Shown here one piece after another: positions 29,139-37,572 of a stretch of DNA of 39,179 nt; position 1 is the first letter of the stretch, and every line of letters starts with the position of its first letter. Both the position numbers and the translations under genes were made by a program. The DNA lies in contig PLRS01000130.1 of assembly GCA_003164035.1 (NCBI GenBank), positions 1-39,179 on the forward strand. The letters are read 5' to 3'. Below the pieces are notes generated by a model that had not been told where the DNA came from, did not search any database, and worked only from the letters and a program-made list of their open reading frames with translations. The DNA is from Bryobacterales bacterium. GTDB lineage: Bacteria; Acidobacteriota; Terriglobia; Bryobacterales; Bryobacteraceae.

Positions 29139-29768
29139 ATGGATTTAGTGATCGTCATTGACGGCATATACTATGCGCTGGGGCTGGGCGGCGCCGGGGT
29201 GATCGTTGCCTGGCTGGCCGGCCCCTGGTATTCCCTCCCGCTGTGGATTCTGGCGCTATTCTGCCTGTACTTCTTTCGCGACCCGGAGCGGGCCATTCCG
29301 GCTGGCGCGGTAGCGGTTTCACCGGCCGATGGAAAAGTCGTGGCGGTGAAGGCGGAAGGGCCCGGGCTGAACCGCATCAGCGTCTTTCTGAATATTTTCG
29401 ACGTGCACGTGAATCGCGCGCCTATCGGCGGCACCATCCGCCAGGTAGTGTATAAGCCGGGGCGGTTTTTCGTGGCGAGCCGGGAAGTTTGCTCGGCCGA
29501 GAACGAACAGAACGTAGTGACCGTATCGGGCGATGGATCCGAAGTGGTGTTCAAGCAGATCGCCGGACTGATCGCGCGGCGCATCGTCTTTCGGAAAAAA
29601 ATAGGCGACACGGTGGGCACGGGCGAACGCGTGGGGCTGATCAAGTTCGGCTCGCGGGTGGATGTGCTGCTTGGCGAGGAGTGGGAGATCGTGGTTTCGC
29701 CCGGCATGCATGTATCGGCCGGATCGAGCGTGTTGGCGCGCCGCCGCGGCCAGGGGCAGCCGCAATGA
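29139..29768 (+). CDS. psd: Phosphatidylserine decarboxylase (short form)
   Basis: A 209-residue membrane-associated enzyme converting phosphatidylserine to phosphatidylethanolamine. An N-terminal hydrophobic hairpin (about 5-45) precedes VSPADGKVVAV and the FLNIFDVHVNRAPIGG block with its catalytic His. The self-cleavage site is FGSRVDVLL, where the Gly-Ser bond would be cut and the Ser becomes the pyruvoyl group. This is the short-form variant of the LGST motif in long Psd proteins. The stop overlaps pssA by ATGA. The two genes together complete PE synthesis from CDP-diacylglycerol and serine. Confidence 0.95.
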   Translation: MDLVIVIDGIYYALGLGGAGVIVAWLAGPWYSLPLWILALFCLYFFRDPERAIPAGAVAVSPADGKVVAVKAEGPGLNRISVFLNIFDVHVNRAPIGGTIRQVVYKPGRFFVASREVCSAENEQNVVTVSGDGSEVVFKQIAGLIARRIVFRKKIGDTVGTGERVGLIKFGSRVDVLLGEEWEIVVSPGMHVSAGSSVLARRRGQGQPQ

Positions 29769-30646
29769 AGGGTCTTAAGGACCGGCTGGCGGATCCCAAA
29801 TCGCCGGAGCGCCGGCCGCGCCGGGCCGCCTACGCGCTGCCTACGCTGTTTACCGCCGGCAACATCTTTCTGGGTTACATTTCAATCCTTCGGTCGTTCG
29901 AGGGCGCCACGCTGGCAACCGCCGGCTCCGCCGACGCCCACCTGGCGTTTGCCAACGCCGCCAAAGCCATCGGCGCGGCCTTTCTGCTGGACGGCCTCGA
30001 TGGGCGCATCGCCCGCATGACCAACACCACCAGCGATTTCGGACGAGAGATGGATTCGCTGGCGGACGTGATCAGCTTCGGCATCGCTCCCGCCGTGCTG
30101 GCTTTCGCCTGGGGCGTGCAATTCGTGGCCGCCGTACCCGGCGACGCCCTGCATAACGCCGGGTACTTTTTTGCCTTCTTGTTCCTGATGTGCGGCGCCG
30201 CGCGGCTGGCGCGCTTCAACATCCAGAAGAATCCGGTGCCCAAGAATCCCGGCCGCCCGGACCGCAAATATTTCGTAGGTATGCCGATTCCGGCCGCCGC
30301 CGGCGTTGTAGCCGCAGTGGTGTACGCCGCCGATGGCAATCCGATTACCTGGTGGCCGCTGGCCGTCGCCTGGCTGGCGTTGCTGGCGCTCGTGAGCTTT
30401 CTCATGATCAGCACCTGGCGCTACTACAGCTTCAAAGGCGTTGGCCTGTACAAGCCCTATACCCCGCTCATCATCATCCTGATGGGCATGTTCATCTACG
30501 CGATCTGGAACTACGCCCAGCCGGTCCTGCTCCTCATGGCCTCGTGTTACATGGCCAGCGGGATTGTGATTCGCCTGGGCGGGATGATCCGGCGGCGCCT
30601 GAAGCCGGCGCCAATGCGCGGCACCGCGGAGCACCAGGTTGGGTAA
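29765..30646 (+). CDS. pssA: CDP-diacylglycerol-serine O-phosphatidyltransferase
   Basis: A 293-residue integral membrane enzyme that makes phosphatidylserine, the substrate of the preceding decarboxylase. The complete CDP-alcohol phosphotransferase motif is present: DGLDGRIAR, eight residues, then GREMDSLAD. About seven hydrophobic segments follow. The ATG at 29765 overlaps the psd stop, and earlier starts in this frame lie inside psd and lack family similarity. A clear ribosome-binding site is not needed if translation is coupled. Confidence 0.96.
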   Translation: MKGLKDRLADPKSPERRPRRAAYALPTLFTAGNIFLGYISILRSFEGATLATAGSADAHLAFANAAKAIGAAFLLDGLDGRIARMTNTTSDFGREMDSLADVISFGIAPAVLAFAWGVQFVAAVPGDALHNAGYFFAFLFLMCGAARLARFNIQKNPVPKNPGRPDRKYFVGMPIPAAAGVVAAVVYAADGNPITWWPLAVAWLALLALVSFLMISTWRYYSFKGVGLYKPYTPLIIILMGMFIYAIWNYAQPVLLLMASCYMASGIVIRLGGMIRRRLKPAPMRGTAEHQVG

Positions 30647-30686
30647 CAGAGCCGTCGGCGTTCCGGGAAATGCGGGTTAACAACTA

Positions 30687-31688
30687 ATGAATAAAAACGC
30701 GACTGTCGCCCTGGTGGGCTCCGAAACGTTATTGGGGCGGGAGGTTCGCGATCTGGCGTCGAACCAGGACTCCTTCGCCTTGCGGCTGCTGGCGGCCGAA
30801 GACGAGCAGCCCGGCACATTGGCGCGGGTGGGCGACGAGCCGGCCATCGTGGAAGAGTTGAAGGCGGAGAGCTTCGAGGGTGCGGAAGCGGTAGCGCTGG
30901 CCGGCTCGGCGGATTCCGCCAAACGTGGGCTGGAGTTGGCCGAAGAGAGCGGGATCGCGGTGGTGGATTTGACCGGCCTGGCAGAAGACCTCCCCGAAGC
31001 CCGGCTGCGCGCGCCGCTGGTGGAGGAAGAGCAACCGGAGGCGGACGCCCGCATTCATGTGATTGCCCATCCGGCGGCGGTGGCGCTGGCGCTGTTCCTG
31101 CGCCGCCTTCACGCTCATGAGCCGGTGGTGCGCGCCGTGGCACACATCTTCGCTCCGGCCAGCGAACACGGCAGGCAGGGAGTGGAAGAGCTGCAGCAGC
31201 AGACGGTCAACCTGCTGTCGTTCAAACCGCTGCCGCAGAAGATTTTCGATGCGCAGGCCAGTTTCAATATGCTGGCCCGCTACGGGTCCGAAGCGCCGAA
31301 ATCGCTGGAAGAGGCTGAACTGCGCATCGAGCGGCACCTGGCGGCGCTGCTGGCGCTGGCAGGCGAGGGCGAAGGCGTGCCGCCGCCCTCGCTACGGCTT
31401 ATCCAGGCGCCCGTGTTTCATGGCTACAGCATGTCGATTTGGGTGGAATTCGAATCGCTGCCCGCCGTGGAGGATCTCGAGAGTTCGCTGCGCTCGCCCG
31501 AGATCGACGTGCGGGGAGCGGATTTCGAACCGCCCACCAATGTTGGCCAGGCCGGGCAAGGCGGTATTTCGGTGGGGGCGATTGAGCCCGATCGCAACAG
31601 CGCCGACGCCTGCTGGTTCTGGCTGGTGGCGGACAACCTGCGCCTTACGGCCGAAAACGCGGTGGCGGTGATGCGTCAACTGATATGA
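30687..31688 (+). CDS. Aspartate-semialdehyde dehydrogenase homologue lacking the catalytic Cys (Usg-like)
   Basis: A 333-residue protein with the overall ASADH layout. The N-terminal NADP fold reads VALVGSETLLGREV, the middle has VVDLTG, and the C-terminal dimer domain includes QAPVFHGYSMSIWVEF. The active-site block that normally reads NPNCST here reads HPAAVA, so the nucleophilic Cys is Ala (about residue 131). The SGAG-type segment is replaced by PASEHGRQG. It therefore should not make aspartate semialdehyde. E. coli Usg is a comparable inactive paralogue. It lies between pssA (40 bases) and lptE; its function is unknown. Confidence 0.85.
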   Translation: MNKNATVALVGSETLLGREVRDLASNQDSFALRLLAAEDEQPGTLARVGDEPAIVEELKAESFEGAEAVALAGSADSAKRGLELAEESGIAVVDLTGLAEDLPEARLRAPLVEEEQPEADARIHVIAHPAAVALALFLRRLHAHEPVVRAVAHIFAPASEHGRQGVEELQQQTVNLLSFKPLPQKIFDAQASFNMLARYGSEAPKSLEEAELRIERHLAALLALAGEGEGVPPPSLRLIQAPVFHGYSMSIWVEFESLPAVEDLESSLRSPEIDVRGADFEPPTNVGQAGQGGISVGAIEPDRNSADACWFWLVADNLRLTAENAVAVMRQLI

Positions 31689-31743
31689 AGAATGGGACTC
31701 CCTTAGTACACAGCTTCATAAGTTCGCTAACGTATTTCCGGGC

Positions 31744-31809
31744 AACCGCTCCCTGGCGGTCGCGGCTCGGAAACAAACGAAACCGAGCCGCGACCGCCAG
31801 GGAGCGGTT
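31744..31809. repeat. Perfect 27-bp inverted repeat in the 5' region of lptE
   Basis: Arms at 31744-31770 and 31783-31809 are exact reverse complements, with a 12-base A-rich loop (AAACAAACGAAA). RNA would fold into a very stable hairpin on either strand. Partial copies of the same arm occur at 10075-10090 and 28321-28348. Confidence 0.92.
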
Positions 31810-31813
31810 TTCT

Positions 31814-32344
31814 TTGATCCGTGGCCATAATTCCGAAATCGCGTACTTAGCAGCGGCGTTGGCCGCCTTCGCGGCAGGCTGCGGTTATCACCTGTCGGGC
31901 AAAGGCGACCTGATGCCAGCCACCGCCAAGACCATCGCCGTGGTCTTCCGCAACGCCACTACGCACTACGACCTGGCCCGCATGTTGCCGGCCGATGTGA
32001 CGCGCGAGTTTCTGACACGGACTCGCTATAAAGTGGTGGAAGACAGCACCCAGGCCGATGTGATTTTGCAGGGTATGGTGGCGAACGTCATTCCCGGCCC
32101 CACCACTTCCGACCCGACTACCGGCCGCGCCACCGGGGCGCTGGTGATGGTGTGGCTCAATCTGACCCTCACCGAGCGTGCCACCGGCAAGCAACTGTGG
32201 GTCCGCAACGGCTGGGATTTTCGCGAACGCTTCGAAGTTTCCACCGACCCGCAGGTTTATTTCGACGAGAGCGGCCCGGCCATGCAGCGGCTCAGCCAGG
32301 ATGTCGCCCGCGCCGTGGTCAGCACCATTCTGGAGCATTTCTAG
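31814..32344 (+). CDS. lptE: LPS-assembly lipoprotein LptE
   Basis: With LptD, LptE inserts LPS into the outer membrane. The lipobox LAAFAAGC followed by GYHLSGKGDLMP is the family N-terminus. Downstream blocks are IAVVFRNATTHYDLARMLPADVTREF, VILQGMVANV and LWVRNGWDFRERFEV (each shown in part). The frame is open from an ATG at 31685 that overlaps the previous stop (ATGA). That start would put 43 residues, mostly encoded by a palindromic repeat, ahead of the signal. The TTG at 31814 gives a normal lipoprotein leader (IRGHNSEIAYLAAALAAFAAG) and 176 residues. Which start is used is unsettled; the product call is firm. Confidence 0.83.
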   Translation: MIRGHNSEIAYLAAALAAFAAGCGYHLSGKGDLMPATAKTIAVVFRNATTHYDLARMLPADVTREFLTRTRYKVVEDSTQADVILQGMVANVIPGPTTSDPTTGRATGALVMVWLNLTLTERATGKQLWVRNGWDFRERFEVSTDPQVYFDESGPAMQRLSQDVARAVVSTILEHF

Positions 32345-32345
32345 C

Positions 32346-33413
32346 ATGACCCCCTCCCAGTTTCTGACCCTGCTGAAGAAGCAGGGTCCGCCCCCGGTGT
32401 GCCTGCTGCTGGGGCCGGAGGCGTACCAGCGGCGTCGTATTCGCCAGACCTTGTCGGCGGGGCTGCCCTCCGATTCGCTGTCCGAGTACGACCTGGCCTC
32501 CACCAGGCTCGCCGGGATTCTGGACGACGCGCGCGCTCTCTCCCTGTTCGCCGCCGAGCGGCTGATCTGGGTCGTCAACGCCGAGGCGGCCTTGCCGCGC
32601 GGGCGCGCCGCGAGCGAAGACGAAGGAGAGGCCGAAGGGGGCGCCGGCGATTCCGCCTTGCTGGCTGCCTACGCCAAGGATCCCACGCCGGGCGTAACGC
32701 TGATATTCGAAGCCAGCCGCTACGAATTCGAGGGCGAGGACAAGCGCAAGATCGACCGCGTCGCTAAATTCTATGCGAGCGTTCCCACCGTGGTCGAACT
32801 GGCGCGCTATGCCCCGGCGCAGGCCAGACAGGAGGCGAGGAATCTGGCCGCGAGCGCCGGTCTCCGCCTGGACGACGCCGCGCTGGACGTGCTGGTGGAG
32901 GCGCTGGCCGGAGACGTCACCGGCATCGCCACCGAAATCGAAAAGCTGTCCCTTTACGCCGGCGACAAACCGGTTAACGAGCGCGACATCGCCCAACTCG
33001 TGCCGGACGCCCGTGCCGGCAACATCTTCGCCCTGGTGAACGCGATGGGCCGGAGAGACCGAGCCCGCGCGCTGGAGTGCCTGGATGCGCTGGTGCGCGA
33101 AGGCGAATATCTGCCGCTGGCGCTAGCCTTTCTTTCGACTCAGTTCCGTACCGCGCTGGCGGCCCGCGAAGCGGGTTTGAAAACGGCGGGGCAGATCCAG
33201 TCTCATTTTTCGCGCCTGGGCGTACCGATGTGGGGCTCGCGCGCCGAACAGGTGGCCCAAACGGTGGGGAAGTTCGGTGAGGCGCAAATCTCCAGCGCGA
33301 TGGAATCGATTTACGAAGCGGACAAGGGATTCCGCGACGCACGACCGGACGACCGGGTCGTCATGGAGCGGTTGATTCTAAAGCTGGTGGGTGGCGCAGG
33401 CTCCAGCCTGTGA
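32346..33413 (+). CDS. holA: DNA polymerase III subunit delta
   Basis: A 355-residue clamp-loader subunit that opens the beta clamp. The N-terminus (TPSQFLTLLKKQGPPPVCLLLGPEAYQ) has the delta P-loop-like segment. Later blocks are LIFEASRYEFEGEDKRK, VELARYAPAQ, GDVTGIATEIEKLSLYAG and FALVNAMGRRDRARALECL. The ATG at 32346 begins one base after the lptE stop, although the frame is open further upstream. lptE next to holA is a common bacterial neighbourhood. The last codons are encoded by a dispersed repeat. Confidence 0.94.
   Translation: MTPSQFLTLLKKQGPPPVCLLLGPEAYQRRRIRQTLSAGLPSDSLSEYDLASTRLAGILDDARALSLFAAERLIWVVNAEAALPRGRAASEDEGEAEGGAGDSALLAAYAKDPTPGVTLIFEASRYEFEGEDKRKIDRVAKFYASVPTVVELARYAPAQARQEARNLAASAGLRLDDAALDVLVEALAGDVTGIATEIEKLSLYAGDKPVNERDIAQLVPDARAGNIFALVNAMGRRDRARALECLDALVREGEYLPLALAFLSTQFRTALAAREAGLKTAGQIQSHFSRLGVPMWGSRAEQVAQTVGKFGEAQISSAMESIYEADKGFRDARPDDRVVMERLILKLVGGAGSSL
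33391..33410. repeat. Short palindromic repeat at the holA 3' end
   Basis: GTGGCGCAGGCTCCAGCCTG, with CAGGCT and AGCCTG arms around CC. It resembles the family seen at 10114-10133 and contributes the final Gly/Ser-rich codons of holA. Confidence 0.6.
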
Positions 33414-33438
33414 ACGACGTGCCGCGAGGTCCGTCCCA

Positions 33439-33705
33439 CTAGGCCGACAGCGCTTTGATTCGGGCGTGCAACTTAGACTTGTAGCGCGAGGCGGTGTTCT
33501 TCTTGATCGCCCCGTTTCTGGCGGAACGGTCGATCAGGGAAAAAGTTTGAGGCAACAGCGCGGAAGCGGCGGCGGCATCCTTGCTCAAGATCGCTCGGCG
33601 AATGGTGCGGATCTGGTGGCGAAGGCGAGTCTTGTTGCGGGTATTGAACTCCGTACGTCGTTGGGTTTCGCGGACGCGCTTAAGCGCGGAATACGTATTG
33701 GCCAT
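33439..33705 (-). CDS. rpsT: 30S ribosomal protein S20
   Basis: An 88-residue basic protein binding 16S rRNA early in 30S assembly. The pattern is standard: [17 protein letters not shown], then [16 protein letters not shown], and [16 protein letters not shown] near the end. It converges with holA with 25 bases between stops and is transcribed alone. Confidence 0.96.
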   Translation of the reverse strand: MANTYSALKRVRETQRRTEFNTRNKTRLRHQIRTIRRAILSKDAAAASALLPQTFSLIDRSARNGAIKKNTASRYKSKLHARIKALSA

Positions 33706-33841
33706 CTGCTAAATCGAATCCTTACAGAGCGTTTGAGCCTCCAGCATAGCGCATTCCGGAGGTGAGGAGCAAGCTCCGGGCCACAGCCTGACCGCCCCGC
33801 CGCTCCGGCAGCCCCCGCCGGGCGACCCGAGGCCCACGCCC

Positions 33842-33910
33842 CTACCCTTCCCGGAAGAGCTCAAAGCCCTGCTCGGCGATGCCGGCCAAAAAGATATCGG
33901 AGTCGAGCAC
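33842..33910 (-). pseudogene. Remnant of a thrB 3' end
   Basis: On the minus strand this codes for VLDSDIFLAGIAEQGFEL then FREG and a stop. It matches the ThrB C-terminus DSDTLLAGIAEKGFEL. At DNA level, 33859-33905 aligns to 35311-35357 over 47 bases with six mismatches. Similarity ends at 33905. The remnant has the same orientation as thrB, and one intact gene lies between them. Confidence 0.75.
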
Positions 33911-33966
33911 CCCGCTGCGCGGATCTGTCCACTTCGTTTCGTGCTATATTTTGAATGAGGAGCGAA

Positions 33967-34005
33967 ATGCAGACAACAAAAGAGAGGATCAAGCCTAAGC
34001 GCTAA
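33967..34005 (+). pseudogene. Possible 5' remnant of a truncated gene
   Basis: ATG at 33967 has a strong GAGGAG five bases upstream and a TATATT -10-like box about 20 bases before it, yet the frame ends after 12 residues (MQTTKERIKPKR). The stop overlaps the end of the convergent membrane-TPR gene. It may be a gene start cut off by the insertion. Confidence 0.3.
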
Positions 34006-35264
34006 ACGCGTTTCCAGGCGAGCTCGTACATCGCGAGCGCTGCTTGAAGACGGTGCGTATGTGCTGCGCTCTGCGTGAGATTACGCAGGTCCCCGCCCTT
34101 TAAATCCGCGTTAACGATTTTTTCCTCCTGTGCGCCAACCTTGGCTGCCGATTCAAATAGGTTCATACATTGGTCCAGCATTTCTTGCTTCTCTGAAGGC
34201 GCGCTTTTCAGCTCCGCAAGCGCGTCATAAAAACATGCCAAGTTGTAGTCGACATGCGACGCCATTCTGGGGTTGGGCCCGTCCTCCCAGTTGGGTTGTT
34301 GCTTGGCCCGCAGCAGTAGCCGCAGACCCGCCTCTAACCGGCTTTGATCGCCTCGCTCAAGAGTGATCGTGGCCAGGTTGAAGAGCGCTCGTTGTTGGCC
34401 CGGCCTGCGGCGGAGGCTTTCTTCGAAGGCGGCTCTAGCCCGGTCTAAGTCGGTCGGATTTGCCATGGTTGAGAACAGCCAGCCGACGTCGTTCAGCACC
34501 GAAAAAGGCCGCCCGAACTTCTGCAAGGCGAGCTCGAAGTAATACTGCGACCGTTCGAAATCGGATTCCAATTGCCGTTCGACCGCAAACTTGCCCGCGT
34601 AGAATTTTCCAAGCAGCCGGAGGTTTCCGAGAAGCTCGGGGCCAGGGTTCATCGGTGTCAGGAACTGAATCGCCGAGAAGCTTTCAATTGTGAAGATCGA
34701 CTGCCGCGTCATCCAATCGGATTGGCCGTAGAGATTGGAATCGTCATCGAGAGCTGGGATCAGGCTACTGAGCTGTTTGAACGCTTCGGCCCGGGCCGAT
34801 TCGATATTGGCAAACATCGGGAACTTGGCCCGAACGTCGTCCGCAAGTTTCTCGGCCTTCTCGACCGCCTCGTTGGCTCGCGTGACGTAATTCTGTGCGC
34901 TGAAGAAAGCGAAGACACCTTGCGCCAAAGTCAGCAAACCGGCAACGCCTATCACCATTGCCAGTAGCCACTGGGCGGTTGCGGCGTCATGCGATATGGA
35001 GTCCATCTGGTCTTTCAGAACTCCGCGGGCTCTTGCGATCTGGTCCACTTGCTCCTGGAGATCCGCCATGCCTTTGCCGGCAACGCTGGGGACTGGGGCC
35101 CTTTGCGCGCCCACTGGAGTGCCGCTAACCGGTTGATTTCGTTGACCGTGAAGCATGCTAGGCAGAGTCCAGAACAGGAGGCTCGAGCCGGTCAAACCGA
35201 GAAGGATCGGGATGAGGCTCAGCCATGTCGGTACCAAGTGTAAAGACTTCATCGTCCCCAGCAT
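34002..35264 (-). CDS. Membrane protein with C-terminal TPR-like repeats, unknown function
   Basis: Up to 420 residues; the ATG at 35252 (416 residues) has GGGG closer to it and is an alternative. Two transmembrane segments (about 14-36 and 98-121) flank a loop with a coiled coil (ADLQEQVDQIARARG). After the second segment comes another coiled coil (EAVEKAEKLADDV). The rest is helical with TPR-like units (PFSVLNDVGWLFSTMANPTD, RRPGQQRALFNLATITLERG). No enzyme motif is visible. It begins 23 bases after the thrB stop and is followed by a thrB-like 3' remnant, so it appears inserted. Its base composition is lower in GC than its neighbours, which supports transfer. Confidence 0.72.
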   Translation of the reverse strand: MLGTMKSLHLVPTWLSLIPILLGLTGSSLLFWTLPSMLHGQRNQPVSGTPVGAQRAPVPSVAGKGMADLQEQVDQIARARGVLKDQMDSISHDAATAQWLLAMVIGVAGLLTLAQGVFAFFSAQNYVTRANEAVEKAEKLADDVRAKFPMFANIESARAEAFKQLSSLIPALDDDSNLYGQSDWMTRQSIFTIESFSAIQFLTPMNPGPELLGNLRLLGKFYAGKFAVERQLESDFERSQYYFELALQKFGRPFSVLNDVGWLFSTMANPTDLDRARAAFEESLRRRPGQQRALFNLATITLERGDQSRLEAGLRLLLRAKQQPNWEDGPNPRMASHVDYNLACFYDALAELKSAPSEKQEMLDQCMNLFESAAKVGAQEEKIVNADLKGGDLRNLTQSAAHTHRLQAALAMYELAWKRV

Positions 35265-35287
35265 AGTACAACCACCACCGTAGGCCT

Positions 35288-36199
35288 TCAGTCGGCCCGA
35301 TGCGACTCTAGTTCAAACCCCTTTTCGGCGATGCCGGCCAAAAGGGTATCGGAGTCGTGGCCGTGGAGGCGGAAGATTTGTCGCACCAGGTCGCAGACCG
35401 ATTCGTGGCCGCGCTCGAAGAACACCAGGATGGAGGGGCCGGCGCCGCTCAGGGTGCAGCCCAACAGGCCTGGTGCGCGGAGCCGGACAATCTCGTCCAG
35501 GCCGGGCACCAGCGGCGCGCGGTACGGCTGGTGGAGGCGGTCCTCCAGGGTGGCGGGAAAAGCCCAGGTTGCGCCGGCGGCCAAGGCGGCGATCAGCAGC
35601 GAGGCTCGCTGCACGTTGAAGACCGCGTCCGCCCGGCTGTAGACGGCCGGCAAAACGGCGCGAGCCTGGGCCGTGGGCAGTTCAAAGTCCGGCACCACCA
35701 CGCCCACGCCGAAACGCTGTGCCATCTCGATACGCACGGCGCGGGCCACGCCGCCGGAATCGATGGCGCTGGCCACGATGCCGCCCAGGATACAGGCGGC
35801 CACATTGTCCGGATGGCCTTCCAGGCGTGCCGCTTCGTCCAGCACGCGGGCCGGCTTCCAGCCGAGATCGAGCAGGCAGTCGGCCACCACTACTCCCGCG
35901 GTAAGAGCCGCGGCGCTCGAGCCCATCCCTTTTCCCAGCGGAATCTGGTTCGAGATTTCGAGCTCGATCGAAGGCATCCGCAGGCCCAGGCTCTCCGCCA
36001 CGGCTACCGCGGTCTGCCAGATCAGGTTGTCCGGCCCGGCCGGAATCGAAGCGGCATCGCGGCCGCCGACGCGGATTTCGAGCGTGGCGCTGCGCCGGAA
36101 GCGGCAGGTGAGGTACACGCCCAGAGCCATTCCCAGGGCGTCAAAGCCGGGACCGAGATTGGCGCTCGAAGCCGGCACCCGCACGGTGTACCAGGTCAT
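35288..36199 (-). CDS. thrB: Homoserine kinase
   Basis: A 303-residue GHMP kinase that phosphorylates homoserine in threonine synthesis. The N-terminal PASSANLGPGFDALGMALG motif and the ATP loop PLGKGMGSSAAALTAG are diagnostic. The third motif LSGAGPSILVF is near the C-terminus. It follows frr by 36 bases in the rpsB-tsf-pyrH-frr group. No thrA or thrC is in the window. A degraded copy of its last codons lies at 33842-33910. Confidence 0.96.
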   Translation of the reverse strand: MTWYTVRVPASSANLGPGFDALGMALGVYLTCRFRRSATLEIRVGGRDAASIPAGPDNLIWQTAVAVAESLGLRMPSIELEISNQIPLGKGMGSSAAALTAGVVVADCLLDLGWKPARVLDEAARLEGHPDNVAACILGGIVASAIDSGGVARAVRIEMAQRFGVGVVVPDFELPTAQARAVLPAVYSRADAVFNVQRASLLIAALAAGATWAFPATLEDRLHQPYRAPLVPGLDEIVRLRAPGLLGCTLSGAGPSILVFFERGHESVCDLVRQIFRLHGHDSDTLLAGIAEKGFELESHRAD

Positions 36200-36235
36200 A
36201 ATCGCAGACGAGCGAACCGGCCGGGTGTCCGGCGG

Positions 36236-36838
36236 TTACCGGATCTCGAGGATTTCCTTTTCCTTCACCTTGGATGCCTGGTCGATCTTCTGCATGAAGG
36301 CGTCGGTGGTCTTCTGGATCTCGTCCAACGCTTTCTTTTCGTCGTCCTCGGTGATCTTCTTGTCCTTCATCAGTTTCTTGACGGCTTCGTTACCGTCGCG
36401 GCGAATGTTGCGGGTCGCCACACGGTGATGTTCGGCGCCCGCATGCAGTTTCTTGACCAGCTCCTTGCGCCGTTCCTCGGTCAACGGAGGGATCGGCAGG
36501 CGGATCAGTTTGCCGTCGTTGGAGGGGTTCAACCCCAAATCCGACGCGCGGATGGCCTTCTCGATGGCGCCGATCTGGGAGACGTCCCACGGCTGCAGGG
36601 TGATCAGGGACGGTTCGGGAACGTGGAGATTGGCAAGTTGATTGAGCGGCGTGGGCGTGCCGTAGTAATTCACGCGAATGTGGTCCAGAATGCCCAGCGA
36701 GGCGCGCCCGGTGCGGATCGAAGCCATGTCGTGCTGCAAGTCGGAAAGGGCTTTCTCCATCCGCGTCTTAAGGCTCGCTTCGACCTCCTTCACCGAATTG
36801 AAGGTTGTGCTGGGTGTTGCCGGCTGTTCAGTTTTCAT
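36236..36838 (-). CDS. frr: Ribosome recycling factor
   Basis: A 200-residue protein that splits post-termination ribosomes with EF-G. Blocks include RTGRASLGILDHIRVNYYG, TPLNQLANLHVPE and PIPPLTEERRKELVKKLH. It is about 15 residues longer at the N-terminus than the E. coli protein (KTEQPATPSTTF), which may be a real extension or a wrong start. It follows pyrH by 26 bases in the conserved rpsB-tsf-pyrH-frr order. Confidence 0.97.
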   Translation of the reverse strand: MKTEQPATPSTTFNSVKEVEASLKTRMEKALSDLQHDMASIRTGRASLGILDHIRVNYYGTPTPLNQLANLHVPEPSLITLQPWDVSQIGAIEKAIRASDLGLNPSNDGKLIRLPIPPLTEERRKELVKKLHAGAEHHRVATRNIRRDGNEAVKKLMKDKKITEDDEKKALDEIQKTTDAFMQKIDQASKVKEKEILEIR

Positions 36839-36864
36839 AGGACGGTCGCTCCGAAACCCCGGTT

Positions 36865-37572
36865 TTATTGAATCACGGTGCCGACGGGCTCACCCATCGA
36901 CATTCGCATTATATTGCCTGGCACGTTGAGGTTAAAGACGATAATCGGGAGATTGTTGTCGCGGCACATGGCGATCGAGGTGGCGTCCATCACGCCCAAC
37001 CCTTTGGCCAGCACATCGAGGTAGGTAATTCTGTCGAAGCGGATCGCGCCGGAGAACTTGAGCGGGTCCTTGTCATAAACGCCATCCACGCGGGTGGCCT
37101 TGGCGATGATGTCGGCCTTGATTTCGAGCGCCCGCAGAGTAGCGGCGGTATCGGTGGAGAAATAGGGATTGGACGTGCCGCCGGCGAAGATCACGATCCG
37201 GCCCTTCTCGAGATGGCGGATGGCGCGGCGCCGGATGTAGGGTTCGGCGACCTGGTGCATTTGGATCGCGCTCATCACCCGGGTGGGGATGCCGGCGTGC
37301 TCCAGCGCGTCGGAGAGGGCCAGGGAGTTGATGGCGGTCGCCAGCATGCCCATCTGATCGGCGGTAACGCGGTCCATGTGCAGCGCGGCGGCGGCCACCC
37401 CGCGAAAAATATTGCCGCCGCCCACGACCAGGCCGATCTGGATGCCCGTTCCGGCCACTTCGGCCACCTCCGCCGCCAGCGCATGGACACGTTCGGCATC
37501 GATGCCGAACTTCGCCTCGCCGGCCAGGACCTCGCCGCTCAGCTTCAGCAGGATGCGCGTGAAAGCGGGCAT
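36865..37572 (-). CDS. pyrH: UMP kinase
   Basis: A 235-residue amino-acid-kinase-fold enzyme that converts UMP to UDP. Signatures are [41 protein letters not shown] and [11 protein letters not shown]. The start shares one base with the tsf stop (TAATG). Bacterial UMP kinases are hexamers usually inhibited by UTP and activated by GTP; nothing in the sequence suggests otherwise here. Confidence 0.97.
   Translation of the reverse strand: MPAFTRILLKLSGEVLAGEAKFGIDAERVHALAAEVAEVAGTGIQIGLVVGGGNIFRGVAAAALHMDRVTADQMGMLATAINSLALSDALEHAGIPTRVMSAIQMHQVAEPYIRRRAIRHLEKGRIVIFAGGTSNPYFSTDTAATLRALEIKADIIAKATRVDGVYDKDPLKFSGAIRFDRITYLDVLAKGLGVMDATSIAMCRDNNLPIIVFNLNVPGNIMRMSMGEPVGTVIQ

Noticed and set aside
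29489-29764. A longer pssA beginning inside psd
   Set aside because: This segment is read out of frame within psd and is Arg/Gly-rich. The ATGA overlap at 29765 is the natural start.
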